DNA of 64,000 bases from Rhodococcoides corynebacterioides (lineage in GTDB: Bacteria; Actinomycetota; Actinomycetes; Mycobacteriales; Mycobacteriaceae): positions 892,018 to 956,017 of the forward strand of contig NZ_JABUBU010000001.1 of the NCBI RefSeq assembly GCF_019834675.1, written 5' to 3'. A program made the position numbers and the translations under genes. Within the stretch, counting starts at the first letter, position 1, and each line of letters starts with the position of its first letter. Shown here in pieces: positions 1 to 11,165 of this stretch. The notes under the pieces are model-generated. The model made no database searches. It was not told the origin of the DNA and saw nothing but the letters and a program-made list of their open reading frames with translations.

Positions 1-749
1 CAGAAGACCAACGGGCGCTCCATGATCGACGTGCTCCGGCACGCCGACTCGTGGTGGATCGCCTTCCTCTACATCGGCACCTTCGGCTCGTTCATCGGCT
101 ACAGCTTCGCGTTCGGCCAGGTGCTGCAGATCAACTTCCTCGCCGGGCTCACCGACGGTGGCCCCGTCACGCCGGCGCTGCAGGCCCGCGCGTCGCTGCT
201 CGCAGCGCAGATCGCGTTCCTCGGACCGCTGCTCGGCTCGCTGTCGCGCCCCATCGGTGGCAAGCTCGCCGACCGACTGGGCGGCGGCCGCATCACCCTC
301 TACACCTTCGTGGCGATGATCTTCTCCGCGGGCATCCTCGTGGTCACCGGCACGATCGACGACGCGTCACCGGGCGCGGCGACCGGCAGCATGATGACCG
401 CCTACGTCGTCGGGTTCATCGCGCTGTTCGTCCTGTCGGGTCTGGGCAACGGCTCGGTGTACAAGATGATCCCCGCCATCTTCGCCGCCAAGGCCGCCGC
501 GATGACGAGTGCCACCGCGGAGGAGCGAGCGGCCTGGTCGCGCACCATGTCCGGCGCGCTCATCGGCATCGCCGGGGCGATCGGAGCCCTGGGCGGGGTC
601 GGCATCAACCTGGTGCTGCGCGCGGCGTACTCCGGGGCCGACAAGTCCGCCACCACCGCGTTCTGGGTGTTCCTGGCCTTCTACGTGGCGTGTGCCGTGG
701 TGACCTACGGCGTGTACCTGCGTCGCACCGATCGCACCGCGGTGTCGGT

Positions 750-753
<4 letters not shown>
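1..753 (+). CDS. narK: NarK/NasA-type nitrate-nitrite MFS transporter, C-terminal part
   Basis: Nitrate or nitrite transporter of the major facilitator superfamily, in the cytoplasmic membrane. The frame is open from base 1, so the 5' end lies outside the window; about 250 C-terminal residues are visible. They contain several hydrophobic spans, a segment reading SRPIGGKLADRLGG that matches the conserved MFS loop, and a GLGNGSVYKM glycine-rich segment typical of NarK/NasA proteins. Its stop overlaps the GTG of the nitrate reductase gene, so transporter and reductase are translationally coupled. The role in nitrate uptake for assimilation is inferred from family and context. NarK subtypes (H+ symport or nitrate/nitrite antiport) cannot be told apart from this fragment. 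Confidence 0.9.
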
Positions 754-2833
<2,080 letters not shown>

Positions 2834-2837
<4 letters not shown>

Positions 2838-4366
2838 CCGAGCGCACCGCACCGCACCGCGTGATCGTCGTCGGCAACGGTCTCGCCGGCGCCCGCGTGC
2901 AGGACGAGATCCTGCGCCGCGATCCCACCGGGACGCGTGTGCACGTGGCCGTCTACGGCGACGAGCCGCACCCGGCGTACAACCGCATCCTCCTCTCCAC
3001 CGTGGTCGCGGGCCGCCTGACGGCGAACGACATCGGACTGCGCCCGCCGTCCTGGGCCGACGACCCCGCGCACGAGGTGCACCTCGGCGTGGCCGTGACG
3101 GCCGTCGACCGCGCCCGGCGCACCGTCACCCGGTCCGACGGCGGCACCGACACCTACGACACGCTGGTCCTCGCCACCGGATCCTCCGCCGTCCTGCCCC
3201 CCGTCCCCGGCATGGCGCACGACGACGGTCGTCCCGTTCCGGGCGTCGTCACCTTCCGCACCCTCGAGGACTGCGCCGTCATCGCCGAGTCGGCCGGGCC
3301 GGGTTCGCGCGTCGTCGTCATCGGTGCCGGACTCCTCGGCGTCGAGGCCGCGCGGGGCGCCGCGCTTCGCGGGGCGCAGGTGACCGTCGTCCACCCCAAG
3401 TCGCATCCGATGGAGAAGCAGCTCGACGCCGCCGGCGGCGCCGTCCTCGCGCGGGTCCTCGGCGAGCTCGGCATGGACCTGGCGCTCGGGGCCCGGGCGA
3501 GCGCGGTGCGCACCGCCGACGGCGCGCTCCAGGTCGACCTGACCGACGGGACGTCCGTCGCCGCCGACCTCGTGGTGGTCACCGCCGGCGCTCGCCCCGA
3601 CACCGACCTCGCCGCCGCCTGCGGACTGACTATCGGACGCGGCGTCGTCGTCGACGACCGACTGCGCACCTCCGACCCCCACATTCGTGCCCTCGGGGAC
3701 TGCGCCGAACACCGCGGCGAGGTCCACGGGCTCGTGCAGCCCGCGTGGGAGATGGCCGCCGTGCTCGCCGACGACCTCTGCGGAGGAGACGGGCCCGGAT
3801 ACGGCGGCAGCGCTGTCGTCACCCGGCTCAAGGCGCACGGCATCGACCTCGCGTCGATGGGGTGCGTCGAGACGCCCGACGACGACGAGGCGGAGGTGCT
3901 GACCCTCAGCGACCCGACCCGCGGCCGCTACGCCAAGGTGATCGTCCGCAAGGACCGCCTGGTCGGCGCGGTCATGCTCGGCAACCCCGAGGTCGTCGGC
4001 ACGCTCGGCCAGTACTTCGACGCCGGTACCCCCGTTCCGAGCGACCGCATGACCCTGCTGCTCGGTCACCTCGCCGGCGGACCCGCCGAGACCGCGTCGC
4101 CGTCGACGATGCCCGACGCCGCCGTCGTCTGCCGGTGCAACACCGTCACCAAGAAGCACCTGGTGTCCGCGTGGCGACGCGGGTGCCACACGACCGCGGC
4201 GATGGCGCAGGCGACTCGCGCCACCACCGGCTGCGGTAGCTGCGTCTCGGCCGTCGACGGCCTCTGCGACTGGCTGCACCGTGCCGACCCACCCACCGCC
4301 GACTCGTCCACTCCCGCTTCGTCTTCCGATCCCCGCCCCGCCACTCTCGTGAGGAGCTCGACATGA
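2834..4366 (+). CDS. FAD-dependent NAD(P)H oxidoreductase with BFD-like [2Fe-2S] domain, nitrate reductase electron-transfer subunit
   Basis: A 510-residue flavoprotein, likely passing electrons from NAD(P)H to the nitrate reductase just upstream (NasB-like role, inferred from position). An FAD-binding GNGLAG motif lies near residue 14 and a second dinucleotide motif (VVIGAGLLGVEAARGA) near residue 155. The C-terminal part carries C433, C435, C467 and C470 in a CxC...CxxC arrangement, the BFD-type [2Fe-2S] site. It resembles the N-terminal half of NirB but has no siroheme module. The ATG at 2834 overlaps the preceding stop (ATGA), and its own stop overlaps the nirB start in the same way. A tail rich in Ser, Thr and Pro follows the cluster. 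Confidence 0.85.
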
Positions 4367-6858
4367 CCCGCACCGCAGTCGTCGTAGGACACGGCATGGT
4401 CGGACACCGATTCGTCGAGGCGCTGCGTGCCCGCGACATCGACGGCGACTGGACCGTCACCGTGCTGTGCGAGGAGCCGATCCCGGCGTACGACCGGGTG
4501 GGCCTGTCCTCCTACGTCGGCACGTGGGACCACCGGGAGCTCGCGCTCGCGGGCAACGACTACGCCGGCGACGACGTCGTCACGCTGCGCACCGGCGTGC
4601 GAGCCGTGTCGGTCGACCGGGAACGACGTGTCGTCGTCACCTCGGACGGGGACTCCGTCGCGTACGACGCGCTGATCCTGGCCACCGGCTCCTACCCGTT
4701 CGTCCCGCCGGTGCCCGGCCACGACCTCGATCGCTGCTTCGTCTACCGCACCGTCGACGATCTCGACCGCATTCGCGCCTGCGCCGACGCGGCGGGCGAG
4801 GGGGCGGTCGGTGTGGTGGTCGGCGGCGGTCTGCTCGGCCTGGAGGCGGCGAATGCGTTGCGGCAGATGGGCATGACGCCGCACGTCGTCGAGTTCGCGC
4901 CGCGACTGATGCCGCTGCAGGTCGACGAGGGCGGCGGCGCCCTGCTGAAGCGGCTGGTCTCCGAACTGGGCGTCGTCGTCCACACCGGCGTCGGCACGTC
5001 CGCCGTGGCGGACAACGGCCACGGCATCGACGTCACCCTGGCGGACGGAACGGTGATCGACGCGTCGCTGCTCGTCTTCTCGGCGGGCGTGCGCCCCGCG
5101 GACGCCCTCGCCCGCGACGCGGGGCTCGCACTCGGCGAGCGCGGCGGCGTGCTCACGGACACGAGCTGCCGCACCGAGGACCCGCACGTGTGGGCCATCG
5201 GCGAGTGCGCCGCCGTCGAGGGTCGCTGCTACGGACTGGTGGCGCCGGGATACTCGACCGCCGAGGTCGTCGCGGACCGATTGGTCGGCGGCGCAGCGGA
5301 ATTCCCCGGTGCGGACCTGTCCACCAAGCTCAAGCTGATGGGTGTCGACGTCGCCAGCTTCGGCGATGCGCTCGGCGCCACCGAGGGTGCGCTCGAGGTG
5401 GTGCTGAACGACGCCGCCAAGCGGACCTACGCCAAGCTCGTCCTGTCCGACGACGCCACGACGCTGCTCGGCGGCATCCTCGTCGGCGACGCGTCCGCCT
5501 ACGCGACCCTCCGGCCGATGGTCGGCCGACCGCTGCCCGGGGATCCGGCGTCGTTGATCTCGCCGACCGGCGAGAAGCTGGGCGTCGCCGCGCTGCCCGA
5601 CGACGCCGAGGTGTGCTCGTGCAACGCCGTCACCAAGGGGGCGATCTGTTCGGCGATTGCCGACGGCGCGTGCGACCTGGCCGCCATCAAGGGCTGCACC
5701 ACCGCCGGCACCACCTGTGGCGGTTGCCTGCCCACCGTCAAGCAGTTGCTGGCCGCGGCGGGCGTCGAGATGTCGACGGCATTGTGCGAGCACTTCTCCC
5801 AGTCCCGCCGCGAGCTGTTCGAGATCGTCTCCGCGACCGGGATCCGGACGTTCTCGGGTCTGGTCCGCGCGCACGGTCGCGGCGCCGGATGCGACATCTG
5901 CAAGCCGGTGGTGGCGTCGATCCTGGCGTCGACGTCGTCGAATCACATCCTCGACGGTGAGCAGGCCGCACTGCAGGACACCAACGATCACTTCCTCGCC
6001 AACATCCAGAAGAACGGCACCTACTCGGTGGTGCCGCGCATGCCGGGCGGCGAGTGCACGCCGGAGCAGCTCATCGTCATCGGCGAGGTGGCGCGTGACT
6101 TCGGGCTGTACACCAAGGTCACCGGTGGTCAGCGCATCGACCTGTTCGGCGCGCGGGTGGAGCAGCTGCCCGCGATCTGGAAGCGCCTGGTCGACGCGGG
6201 GATGGAGAGCGGTCAGGCCTACGGCAAGTCGCTGCGCACCGTCAAGAGCTGTGTCGGCTCGACCTGGTGCCGCTACGGCGTGCAGGACTCGGTGGGCATG
6301 GCCGTCGATCTCGAACACCGCTACCGCGGGCTGCGCGCCCCGCACAAGATCAAGTTCGGCGTCTCGGGCTGCGCGCGCGAGTGCGCCGAGGCCCGCGGCA
6401 AGGACGTCGGCATCATCGCCACCGAGAGCGGCTGGAACCTCTACGTCGGCGGCAACGGCGGCCAGTCCCCGAAGCACGCGCAGCTGCTCGCGTCGGGACT
6501 CGACGACGCGACCCTGATCCGGTACATCGACCGCTACCTCATGTTCTACGTGCGTACCGCGGATCGTCTGCAGCGCACGGCGCCGTGGATCGAGAGCCTC
6601 GAGGGCGGACTCGAGCACCTGCGCAGCGTGGTGTGCGACGACTCCCTCGGCATCGCGGCCGATCTCGAAGCGGCGATGGCCGCGCACGTCGAGGGGTACC
6701 GCGACGAGTGGAAGGGCGTCCTCGAGGACGAGGAGAAGCTGGCGCGCTTCGTCTCGTTCGTCAACGCGCCCGCCGAGTCGGACCCCACCGTCGCCTTCGA
6801 CGAGTCCGGCGCCCGCAAGGTCCCGGTCCTGCTGGGGATGCCGGGCACGGCCCGGTGA
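4363..6858 (+). CDS. nirB: assimilatory nitrite reductase [NAD(P)H] large subunit
   Basis: Six-electron reduction of nitrite to ammonium in the cytoplasm. The 831 residues show, in order, FAD- and NAD-binding domains (GHGMVG near the start, VVVGGGLLGLEAA near 150), a BFD-like [2Fe-2S] site with C418, C420, C452 and C455, the ferredoxin-like nitrite/sulfite reductase repeats, and the siroheme-[4Fe-4S] ligands C630, C636, C670 and C674. Family length is about 830-860, so the gene is complete. The ATG overlaps the stop of the flavoprotein gene. NirD follows after 96 nt that hold a GlnR-type box. Siroheme supply is covered by the sirohydrochlorin chelatase further down the same operon. Confidence 0.97.
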   Translation: MTRTAVVVGHGMVGHRFVEALRARDIDGDWTVTVLCEEPIPAYDRVGLSSYVGTWDHRELALAGNDYAGDDVVTLRTGVRAVSVDRERRVVVTSDGDSVAYDALILATGSYPFVPPVPGHDLDRCFVYRTVDDLDRIRACADAAGEGAVGVVVGGGLLGLEAANALRQMGMTPHVVEFAPRLMPLQVDEGGGALLKRLVSELGVVVHTGVGTSAVADNGHGIDVTLADGTVIDASLLVFSAGVRPADALARDAGLALGERGGVLTDTSCRTEDPHVWAIGECAAVEGRCYGLVAPGYSTAEVVADRLVGGAAEFPGADLSTKLKLMGVDVASFGDALGATEGALEVVLNDAAKRTYAKLVLSDDATTLLGGILVGDASAYATLRPMVGRPLPGDPASLISPTGEKLGVAALPDDAEVCSCNAVTKGAICSAIADGACDLAAIKGCTTAGTTCGGCLPTVKQLLAAAGVEMSTALCEHFSQSRRELFEIVSATGIRTFSGLVRAHGRGAGCDICKPVVASILASTSSNHILDGEQAALQDTNDHFLANIQKNGTYSVVPRMPGGECTPEQLIVIGEVARDFGLYTKVTGGQRIDLFGARVEQLPAIWKRLVDAGMESGQAYGKSLRTVKSCVGSTWCRYGVQDSVGMAVDLEHRYRGLRAPHKIKFGVSGCARECAEARGKDVGIIATESGWNLYVGGNGGQSPKHAQLLASGLDDATLIRYIDRYLMFYVRTADRLQRTAPWIESLEGGLEHLRSVVCDDSLGIAADLEAAMAAHVEGYRDEWKGVLEDEEKLARFVSFVNAPAESDPTVAFDESGARKVPVLLGMPGTAR

Positions 6859-6892
6859 TCGCCCGGGGAGCACACACACGGGCAACGGCGAC

Positions 6893-6908
6893 GTAACCGA
6901 CGAGAAAC
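6893..6908 (+). promoter_or_regulatory. GlnR-type box between nirB and nirD
   Basis: GTAAC at 6893-6897, a 6-nt spacer, then GAAAC at 6904-6908. This matches the actinobacterial GlnR consensus gTnAC-n6-GaAAc. It lies in the only real gap of the nitrate operon, about 45 nt upstream of the nirD start, and a weak -10-like TAGAAC follows at 6919-6924. The site suggests a nitrogen-responsive internal promoter for nirD-nnaR-chelatase. The sequence match is direct; the function is inferred. Confidence 0.55.
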
Positions 6909-6954
6909 ACCTGCCCCGTAGAACTGTCTGCGGGACCGATTCCAGGAGGTATCC

Positions 6955-7377
6955 ATGACCGTCATCGACACCCGACCCCTCGCTGCACCCCTCGATCCGC
7001 GACTCGACGAGGACTGGGTTCCCGCCGCCCGGCTGACCTTCCTGGTCCCCGGGCGCGGCGCGGCGGTGCTGCTGCCGGACCGTCGCCAGGTGGCGATCTT
7101 CCGCCTCGACGACGACAGCGTGTACGCCGTCGACAATCTGGACCCCTTCGGTCGCGCCGCGGTGATGTCCCGCGGCCTGGTGGGCGATCGCGCCGGCGAG
7201 CCGACCGTCGCGTCGCCTCTGCTCAAGCAGGTATTCTCGCTGGTGGACGGCCGTTGTCTGGACGAGCCCGAGGTCCGGCTGGACACCTACGACGTGCAGG
7301 TGCGGGACGGACTCGTCGTCGTCGCGCCCCGCCCCCGCCTCGACCGCTCGACCGGAACGGAGCACCTCACCCCGTGA
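6955..7377 (+). CDS. nirD: nitrite reductase small subunit
   Basis: NirD partner of NirB, 140 residues with a Rieske-like fold. The Cys and His ligands of a true Rieske cluster are absent, which is normal for this family. The start is set by a near-perfect AGGAGGT ribosome binding site at 6944-6950, five bases before the ATG. A stretch reading AVDNLDPFGRAAVMSRGLVG is the NirD signature region. The stop overlaps the GTG of the regulator gene nnaR. The strong binding site after the 96-nt gap suggests independent translation and perhaps a separate transcript. Confidence 0.95.
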   Translation: MTVIDTRPLAAPLDPRLDEDWVPAARLTFLVPGRGAAVLLPDRRQVAIFRLDDDSVYAVDNLDPFGRAAVMSRGLVGDRAGEPTVASPLLKQVFSLVDGRCLDEPEVRLDTYDVQVRDGLVVVAPRPRLDRSTGTEHLTP

Positions 7378-8585
7378 CTCGACCGTCCGACTCGACCTCC
7401 TCCCCGGGTGTCGTCGACGCGGAACGCCCCCTCACGGGGTTTCGTATCGGCATCACGGCGGCGCGCCGAGCCGACGAGCTGGCGACGCTGCTGACCCGTC
7501 GCGGCGCGGAGGTGCTGCACGCTCCCGCGATCCGGCTGGTGCCGCTGGCCGACGACGTGGAGCTCGAGGCGCGCACCCGCGAGATCGTCGCGGAGCCGCC
7601 GGATCTGACCGTCGCGACCACGGGCATCGGGTTCCGCGGGTGGGTCGAGGCGGCGGAGGGCTGGGGGATCGCGGACGAGCTGCTGGCCGCGCTGGGCTCG
7701 GGTCGCGTCATCGCACGCGGCCCCAAGGCGACGGGCGCCCTGCGTGCCGCCGGCCTGCGCGAGGAGTGGTCGCCGGACTCCGAATCGTCCGCGGAGGTGC
7801 TCTCGCATCTGCTCGCGGACGGCGTCGCCGGGCTGCGCATCGCGGTGCAGCTGCACGGCGCGACCACCGAATGGGAACCGCTGCCGGATTTCTGCGACGG
7901 ACTGCGCGCCGCCGGGGCCACCGTCGTCCCCGTGCCGGTGTATCGCTGGGTCCCCCCCGACGATCCTGCGCCGATGGACCGGCTGATCGAGGCCGCCGTC
8001 TGCGGCGAACTCGACGCCGTCACGTTCACCAGCGCCCCCGCCGTCGCGTCGATGATGATGCGGGCGGCGGACACCGACCTCGTCGCGCCGCTGCAGCACG
8101 CTTTCCGCACCCGCGTCGTGCCGGTCTGCGTGGGTCCCGTCACCGCCGGACCCTTCGACGCCATGGGCATCGCCACCACGGCCCCCGCGCGAGCGCGCGT
8201 CGGAGCCCTGGTGCGGCACGTCGCCGACGAGTTGCCGGCCCGGGTACCCACGGCGATCTGCGCAGGTCACGCCGTGCGGCTCCTGGCCACCACCGTGCTC
8301 GTGGACGGAGCGCCCCGGACGGTCCCGCGGGCCGCGCTGGCGGTGCTCGACGCGCTGGCGCGACGGCCCGGAGCGGTCGTCTCCCGCGAGGATCTGCTGG
8401 CCGCGCTGCCCGGCGGCGGAGACGACACCCACGCGGTGGAGACCGCCGTCGCCCGGCTGCGGTCGGCGCTCGGCGTTTCGGGAATCGTCGCCACCGTGGT
8501 CAAGCGCGGCTACCGACTGAACGTCGATCACCCGGTCGGCGTCGGCCTCGACCGGGCCGCCGATCACGAGGAGCGCGTGCCGTGA
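7374..8585 (+). CDS. nnaR: HemD-like nitrate/nitrite assimilation regulator with OmpR-type DNA-binding domain (NnaR-type)
   Basis: 403 residues from a GTG overlapping the nirD stop. Residues about 20-270 match uroporphyrinogen-III synthase (HemD fold, starting with GFRIGITAARRADEL). The last hundred residues form an OmpR/PhoB winged helix (LAVLDALARRPGAVVSREDLLAAL and the recognition region ending VVKRGYRLNV). This architecture is that of NnaR, described in Mycobacterium and Streptomyces as a co-activator with GlnR of nitrate/nitrite genes. Here it sits inside the nitrate operon, which supports the assignment. Whether the HemD part still makes uroporphyrinogen III for siroheme or only senses a ligand cannot be decided from sequence. 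Confidence 0.85.
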   Translation: MTRPSDSTSSPGVVDAERPLTGFRIGITAARRADELATLLTRRGAEVLHAPAIRLVPLADDVELEARTREIVAEPPDLTVATTGIGFRGWVEAAEGWGIADELLAALGSGRVIARGPKATGALRAAGLREEWSPDSESSAEVLSHLLADGVAGLRIAVQLHGATTEWEPLPDFCDGLRAAGATVVPVPVYRWVPPDDPAPMDRLIEAAVCGELDAVTFTSAPAVASMMMRAADTDLVAPLQHAFRTRVVPVCVGPVTAGPFDAMGIATTAPARARVGALVRHVADELPARVPTAICAGHAVRLLATTVLVDGAPRTVPRAALAVLDALARRPGAVVSREDLLAALPGGGDDTHAVETAVARLRSALGVSGIVATVVKRGYRLNVDHPVGVGLDRAADHEERVP

Positions 8586-9430
8586 CCGACCCCGTTCTGC
8601 TGCTCGTGGCCCACGGCACCCGCAATCCCGCGGGCGTCGAGGTGATCGCCCGGCTGGCCGATTCCGTCTCGGCGGCATTGGCGGAGTCCGCCTCGGGGCC
8701 GTTGGCGGAGTCCGCCTCGGGGGCATTGGCGGAGTCCGCCTCGGGGGCACTGGCCGACTCCGTCGGCGAGGGTCGGTCCGAATCCGCGCACGGGGTGTCG
8801 GTGCGGGTGGCGTTCGTCGACGTCCTCGGCCCGTCGCCGGCCGACGTCCTGCGCGAGTTGCCGGACGACGCGCCGGTGGTCGCCGTCCCCGCGTTCCTCG
8901 CGTCGGGCTATCACGTCCACGCCGATCTCCCGCGCGAGATCACCGAGAGCGGCCACCGGCACGTGCACGTCACGCCCGCCCTCGGCCCGGACCCGGCTCT
9001 GGCGCGGGTGATGGGGGAGCGGCTGCGGGCGGCCGGTGCGGCGTCGTCGGATCACGTGGTGCTGGCTGCCGCCGGATCGTCCGACGTGCGGGCGCTGGCC
9101 GACGTGCGCACAGCCGCGGACCAGCTGTCGGACGAGATGCACTGCCCGGTGGAGGTCGCCTACGTCGCCACCGGCGAACCGCGGGTCGCCGACGTGGTGG
9201 ACGCGGCCACGGCGTCGGGCGCCCGTGTCGTCGTCGCGTCGTACCTGCTGGCGCCGGGCCTGTTCCACACGCGGCTCGGGTCGACGGGAGCGGCCGTCGT
9301 GACCGACCCCCTCGGGGTGCACCCGGGGGTCACCGCGCTGATCGTCGATCGCTATCGCACTGCGGTCGACCTCATCTCGGCGGCAGCAGCACGATCTCGA
9401 CCGGATCGGTCGGCTCCCGACCGGGATTGA
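8582..9430 (+). CDS. sirohydrochlorin chelatase (CbiX/SirB family)
   Basis: Likely inserts iron into sirohydrochlorin to give siroheme, the cofactor of NirB; a cobalt-chelatase role is the alternative. The protein has 282 residues from a GTG overlapping the nnaR stop. The N-terminal motif LLLVAHGTRNPAG carries the conserved His11, and the second half repeats the fold with AAAGSSD and a C-terminal ASYLLAPGLFHTRL containing another conserved His. An unusual Ala/Ser/Glu-rich tandem repeat interrupts the first domain after about residue 30. The 3' end overlaps the convergent mobA-moeA fusion gene by 59 bp. A similar nnaR-chelatase neighbourhood is known near nirBD in mycobacteria. Confidence 0.85.
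   Translation: MTDPVLLLVAHGTRNPAGVEVIARLADSVSAALAESASGPLAESASGALAESASGALADSVGEGRSESAHGVSVRVAFVDVLGPSPADVLRELPDDAPVVAVPAFLASGYHVHADLPREITESGHRHVHVTPALGPDPALARVMGERLRAAGAASSDHVVLAAAGSSDVRALADVRTAADQLSDEMHCPVEVAYVATGEPRVADVVDAATASGARVVVASYLLAPGLFHTRLGSTGAAVVTDPLGVHPGVTALIVDRYRTAVDLISAAAARSRPDRSAPDRD
8675..8760 (+). repeat. 24-bp in-frame tandem repeat inside the chelatase gene
   Basis: Three nearly identical 24-bp units (8675-8698, 8699-8722, 8723-8746) and a decayed fourth. Each encodes eight residues, about ALAESASG. The repeat keeps frame and is expected to lengthen a helix or loop on the protein surface. Units 1 and 3 are identical and unit 2 differs only in its first bases, so the expansion looks recent. 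Confidence 0.9.
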
Positions 9431-11153
9431 GCACCGCCAGCGCCTCGTGGTCCACCAGGGCCGCGAGATGCGCCGTCCGGACGGACTCCGCGACGCGCCA
9501 TCGGCCGTCCGCGGTCATCGCCGCGGGCAGCACCCGCGTGACGTCGGACGACGGGATCGGCGCCGCCGGAACACCCGTCGGACGGTGGGGCGCAGGGCCT
9601 CCCGTGAGTGCGCGGGCCACGTCGGGGAGCAGCACGCACGCGGTGGCGACCGCCGCGTAGGGGTTGCCGGGCAGCCCCACCACCACCCGCCCGGTCGGCA
9701 TCACCGAGATCGAGGTCGATCCGCCCGGCCGACAGGCCATTCCGCGAACGACGGGACGCGCCGCGGCCCGCGCGACCGCGCCGGCGAGGGGGTCGGCCGC
9801 GCCGGCGCCGGTGGCACCCACGATCACCACCACGTCGCCGTCGCCGTCCCGGAGTGCGTCGTCGAAATCGGCGTCCGTGTCGCCGCACCGGCGCACGTCC
9901 ACCGGGTCCAGGCCGCACCATCGAAGGTACTGCGGCAGAACGGGTCCCACGGTGTCGCGAATGGATCCGGGCGGTGGTTCGGCGGCATCGGTCAACTCGT
10001 CGCCGGAGACCACCACGTGCACCCGCGGGGCCGTCCGGAGCAGCGCCGACTCCACCCCCGCCGACAACGCGGCCGACACGACGGCGGGGGAGATCGGCGA
10101 CCCGGCGGGCGCGATCACGGCGCCGGCGGTCCAGTCCTCGCCGATCCGGCGGGCGTCGTCGCGGACCGGGGCGTCGGAACGACGGTGCAGATGCCGACCC
10201 GTTCGGGTGACGTACTCGTCGCGAATCACGCTGGCCTGCAGGGGTACCGGGGCGCCGGTGGCGATGCGCACGGCTCGGCCGTCGCCGACGGTCACCGGTG
10301 CGCGGACCCCGGCGGTGACGACGACGGCGTCGTCGACCACCCACGGCGGCGCGCCCACCACCGCCCAGCCGTCCATCGCGGACGTGTCGAACGTCGGGAA
10401 CGGGCGGGCGGCGACCACCGGGTCGGCGAGCGTTCCGCCGGGATGGTCCGCGAGTCGGCCGGCCACGGGTGGCCGCGGACCGAGGTGGGCGCGCACGAGG
10501 TGCCGTGCCCGTCGCACGTCGGGAACCCGTTCGGCCACAGCCCGAGCCGCGGCCAACTCCTCCGGGGTGTCGACGTCGTCGACGTCGTCGAGCGCGATGG
10601 TGGCCGTCGCCTGCGGCAGCGCCGCTCGCACCGAGGGTCCGCGTTCTCGATCGTCGTCCACACCGGTGAGGGCCCCCTCGATCCCGCGCCGCAGTGCGCC
10701 GCGGCGCCACGCGCCGACCAGGTACTGCACGCGCCCCGTCCGATCGGTCGCGAACACGGCCTCCACCGGACGCGAGCGCAGCGCGTCGACCAGGGTGCGC
10801 AGCGCGTTCTCGTGGACGAACGGCAGGTCGGCGGAGACGGTGAGTACGACGTCGTCGTCGGACGGATCTGAATTCTCCTCCGTCGCAGCGAGTCCCGCGC
10901 GCAGAGCCCGTACGGGGCCACCGAAGTGCGGCGACTCGCGGGTGTGGACGAGGTCGAGTCCGGTGGGGACGTCGAGGTGATCCGGGCGAGGGCCGACGAT
11001 GACGACGCGGTCGCAGAACGCGGCGGCCGTCACGACGCGGGCGAGCAGCGTGCGTCCGTCGACCGTCGCGAGGACCTTGTCGGTACCCGGCATCCGGGAC
11101 CCGCGGCCTCCGGCGAGGACGATCGCGTCGACGCCAGAGGAACGTTCCGGCAT
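9372..11153 (-). CDS. MobA-MoeA fusion: molybdenum cofactor guanylyltransferase plus molybdopterin molybdotransferase
   Basis: A 593-residue fusion. Residues 1 to about 205 form a MobA-like nucleotidyltransferase with the GTP-binding LAGGRGSRM motif at 13-21 and Lys26. From about 225 to the end lies MoeA: FDTSAMDGWAV, a SGDEL motif, and GLPGNPYAAVAT near the C-terminus. MoeA inserts molybdate and MobA adds GMP, giving the bis-MGD cofactor of the nearby nitrate reductase. The usual MoeA glycine/serine loop (GGVSVG...D) reads GATGAGAAD, so that site is altered. The ATG at 11153 lies 6 nt after a TAGGGT -10 box, predicting a leaderless mRNA. The 3' end overlaps the chelatase gene. Confidence 0.85.
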   Translation of the reverse strand: MPERSSGVDAIVLAGGRGSRMPGTDKVLATVDGRTLLARVVTAAAFCDRVVIVGPRPDHLDVPTGLDLVHTRESPHFGGPVRALRAGLAATEENSDPSDDDVVLTVSADLPFVHENALRTLVDALRSRPVEAVFATDRTGRVQYLVGAWRRGALRRGIEGALTGVDDDRERGPSVRAALPQATATIALDDVDDVDTPEELAAARAVAERVPDVRRARHLVRAHLGPRPPVAGRLADHPGGTLADPVVAARPFPTFDTSAMDGWAVVGAPPWVVDDAVVVTAGVRAPVTVGDGRAVRIATGAPVPLQASVIRDEYVTRTGRHLHRRSDAPVRDDARRIGEDWTAGAVIAPAGSPISPAVVSAALSAGVESALLRTAPRVHVVVSGDELTDAAEPPPGSIRDTVGPVLPQYLRWCGLDPVDVRRCGDTDADFDDALRDGDGDVVVIVGATGAGAADPLAGAVARAAARPVVRGMACRPGGSTSISVMPTGRVVVGLPGNPYAAVATACVLLPDVARALTGGPAPHRPTGVPAAPIPSSDVTRVLPAAMTADGRWRVAESVRTAHLAALVDHEALAVLNPGREPTDPVEIVLLPPR

Positions 11154-11159
11154 TCCCCG

Positions 11160-11165
11160 ACCCTA
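11160..11165 (-). promoter_or_regulatory. -10 box TAGGGT of a leaderless mobA-moeA transcript
   Basis: On the minus strand TAGGGT stands 6 nt before the ATG at 11153. This spacing places transcription start at or next to the A of the start codon. No ribosome binding site fits between them. Confidence 0.6.

Noticed and set aside
4066..7365. very long antisense open frame on the minus strand (and similar ones at 705-2729, 13693-16485, 17085-19556, 31969-34455, 41695-43968)
   Set aside because: These mirror well-supported genes with full motifs on the other strand. Long antisense frames are expected at this GC content, and their proteins are Arg/Gly/His-rich without domains.
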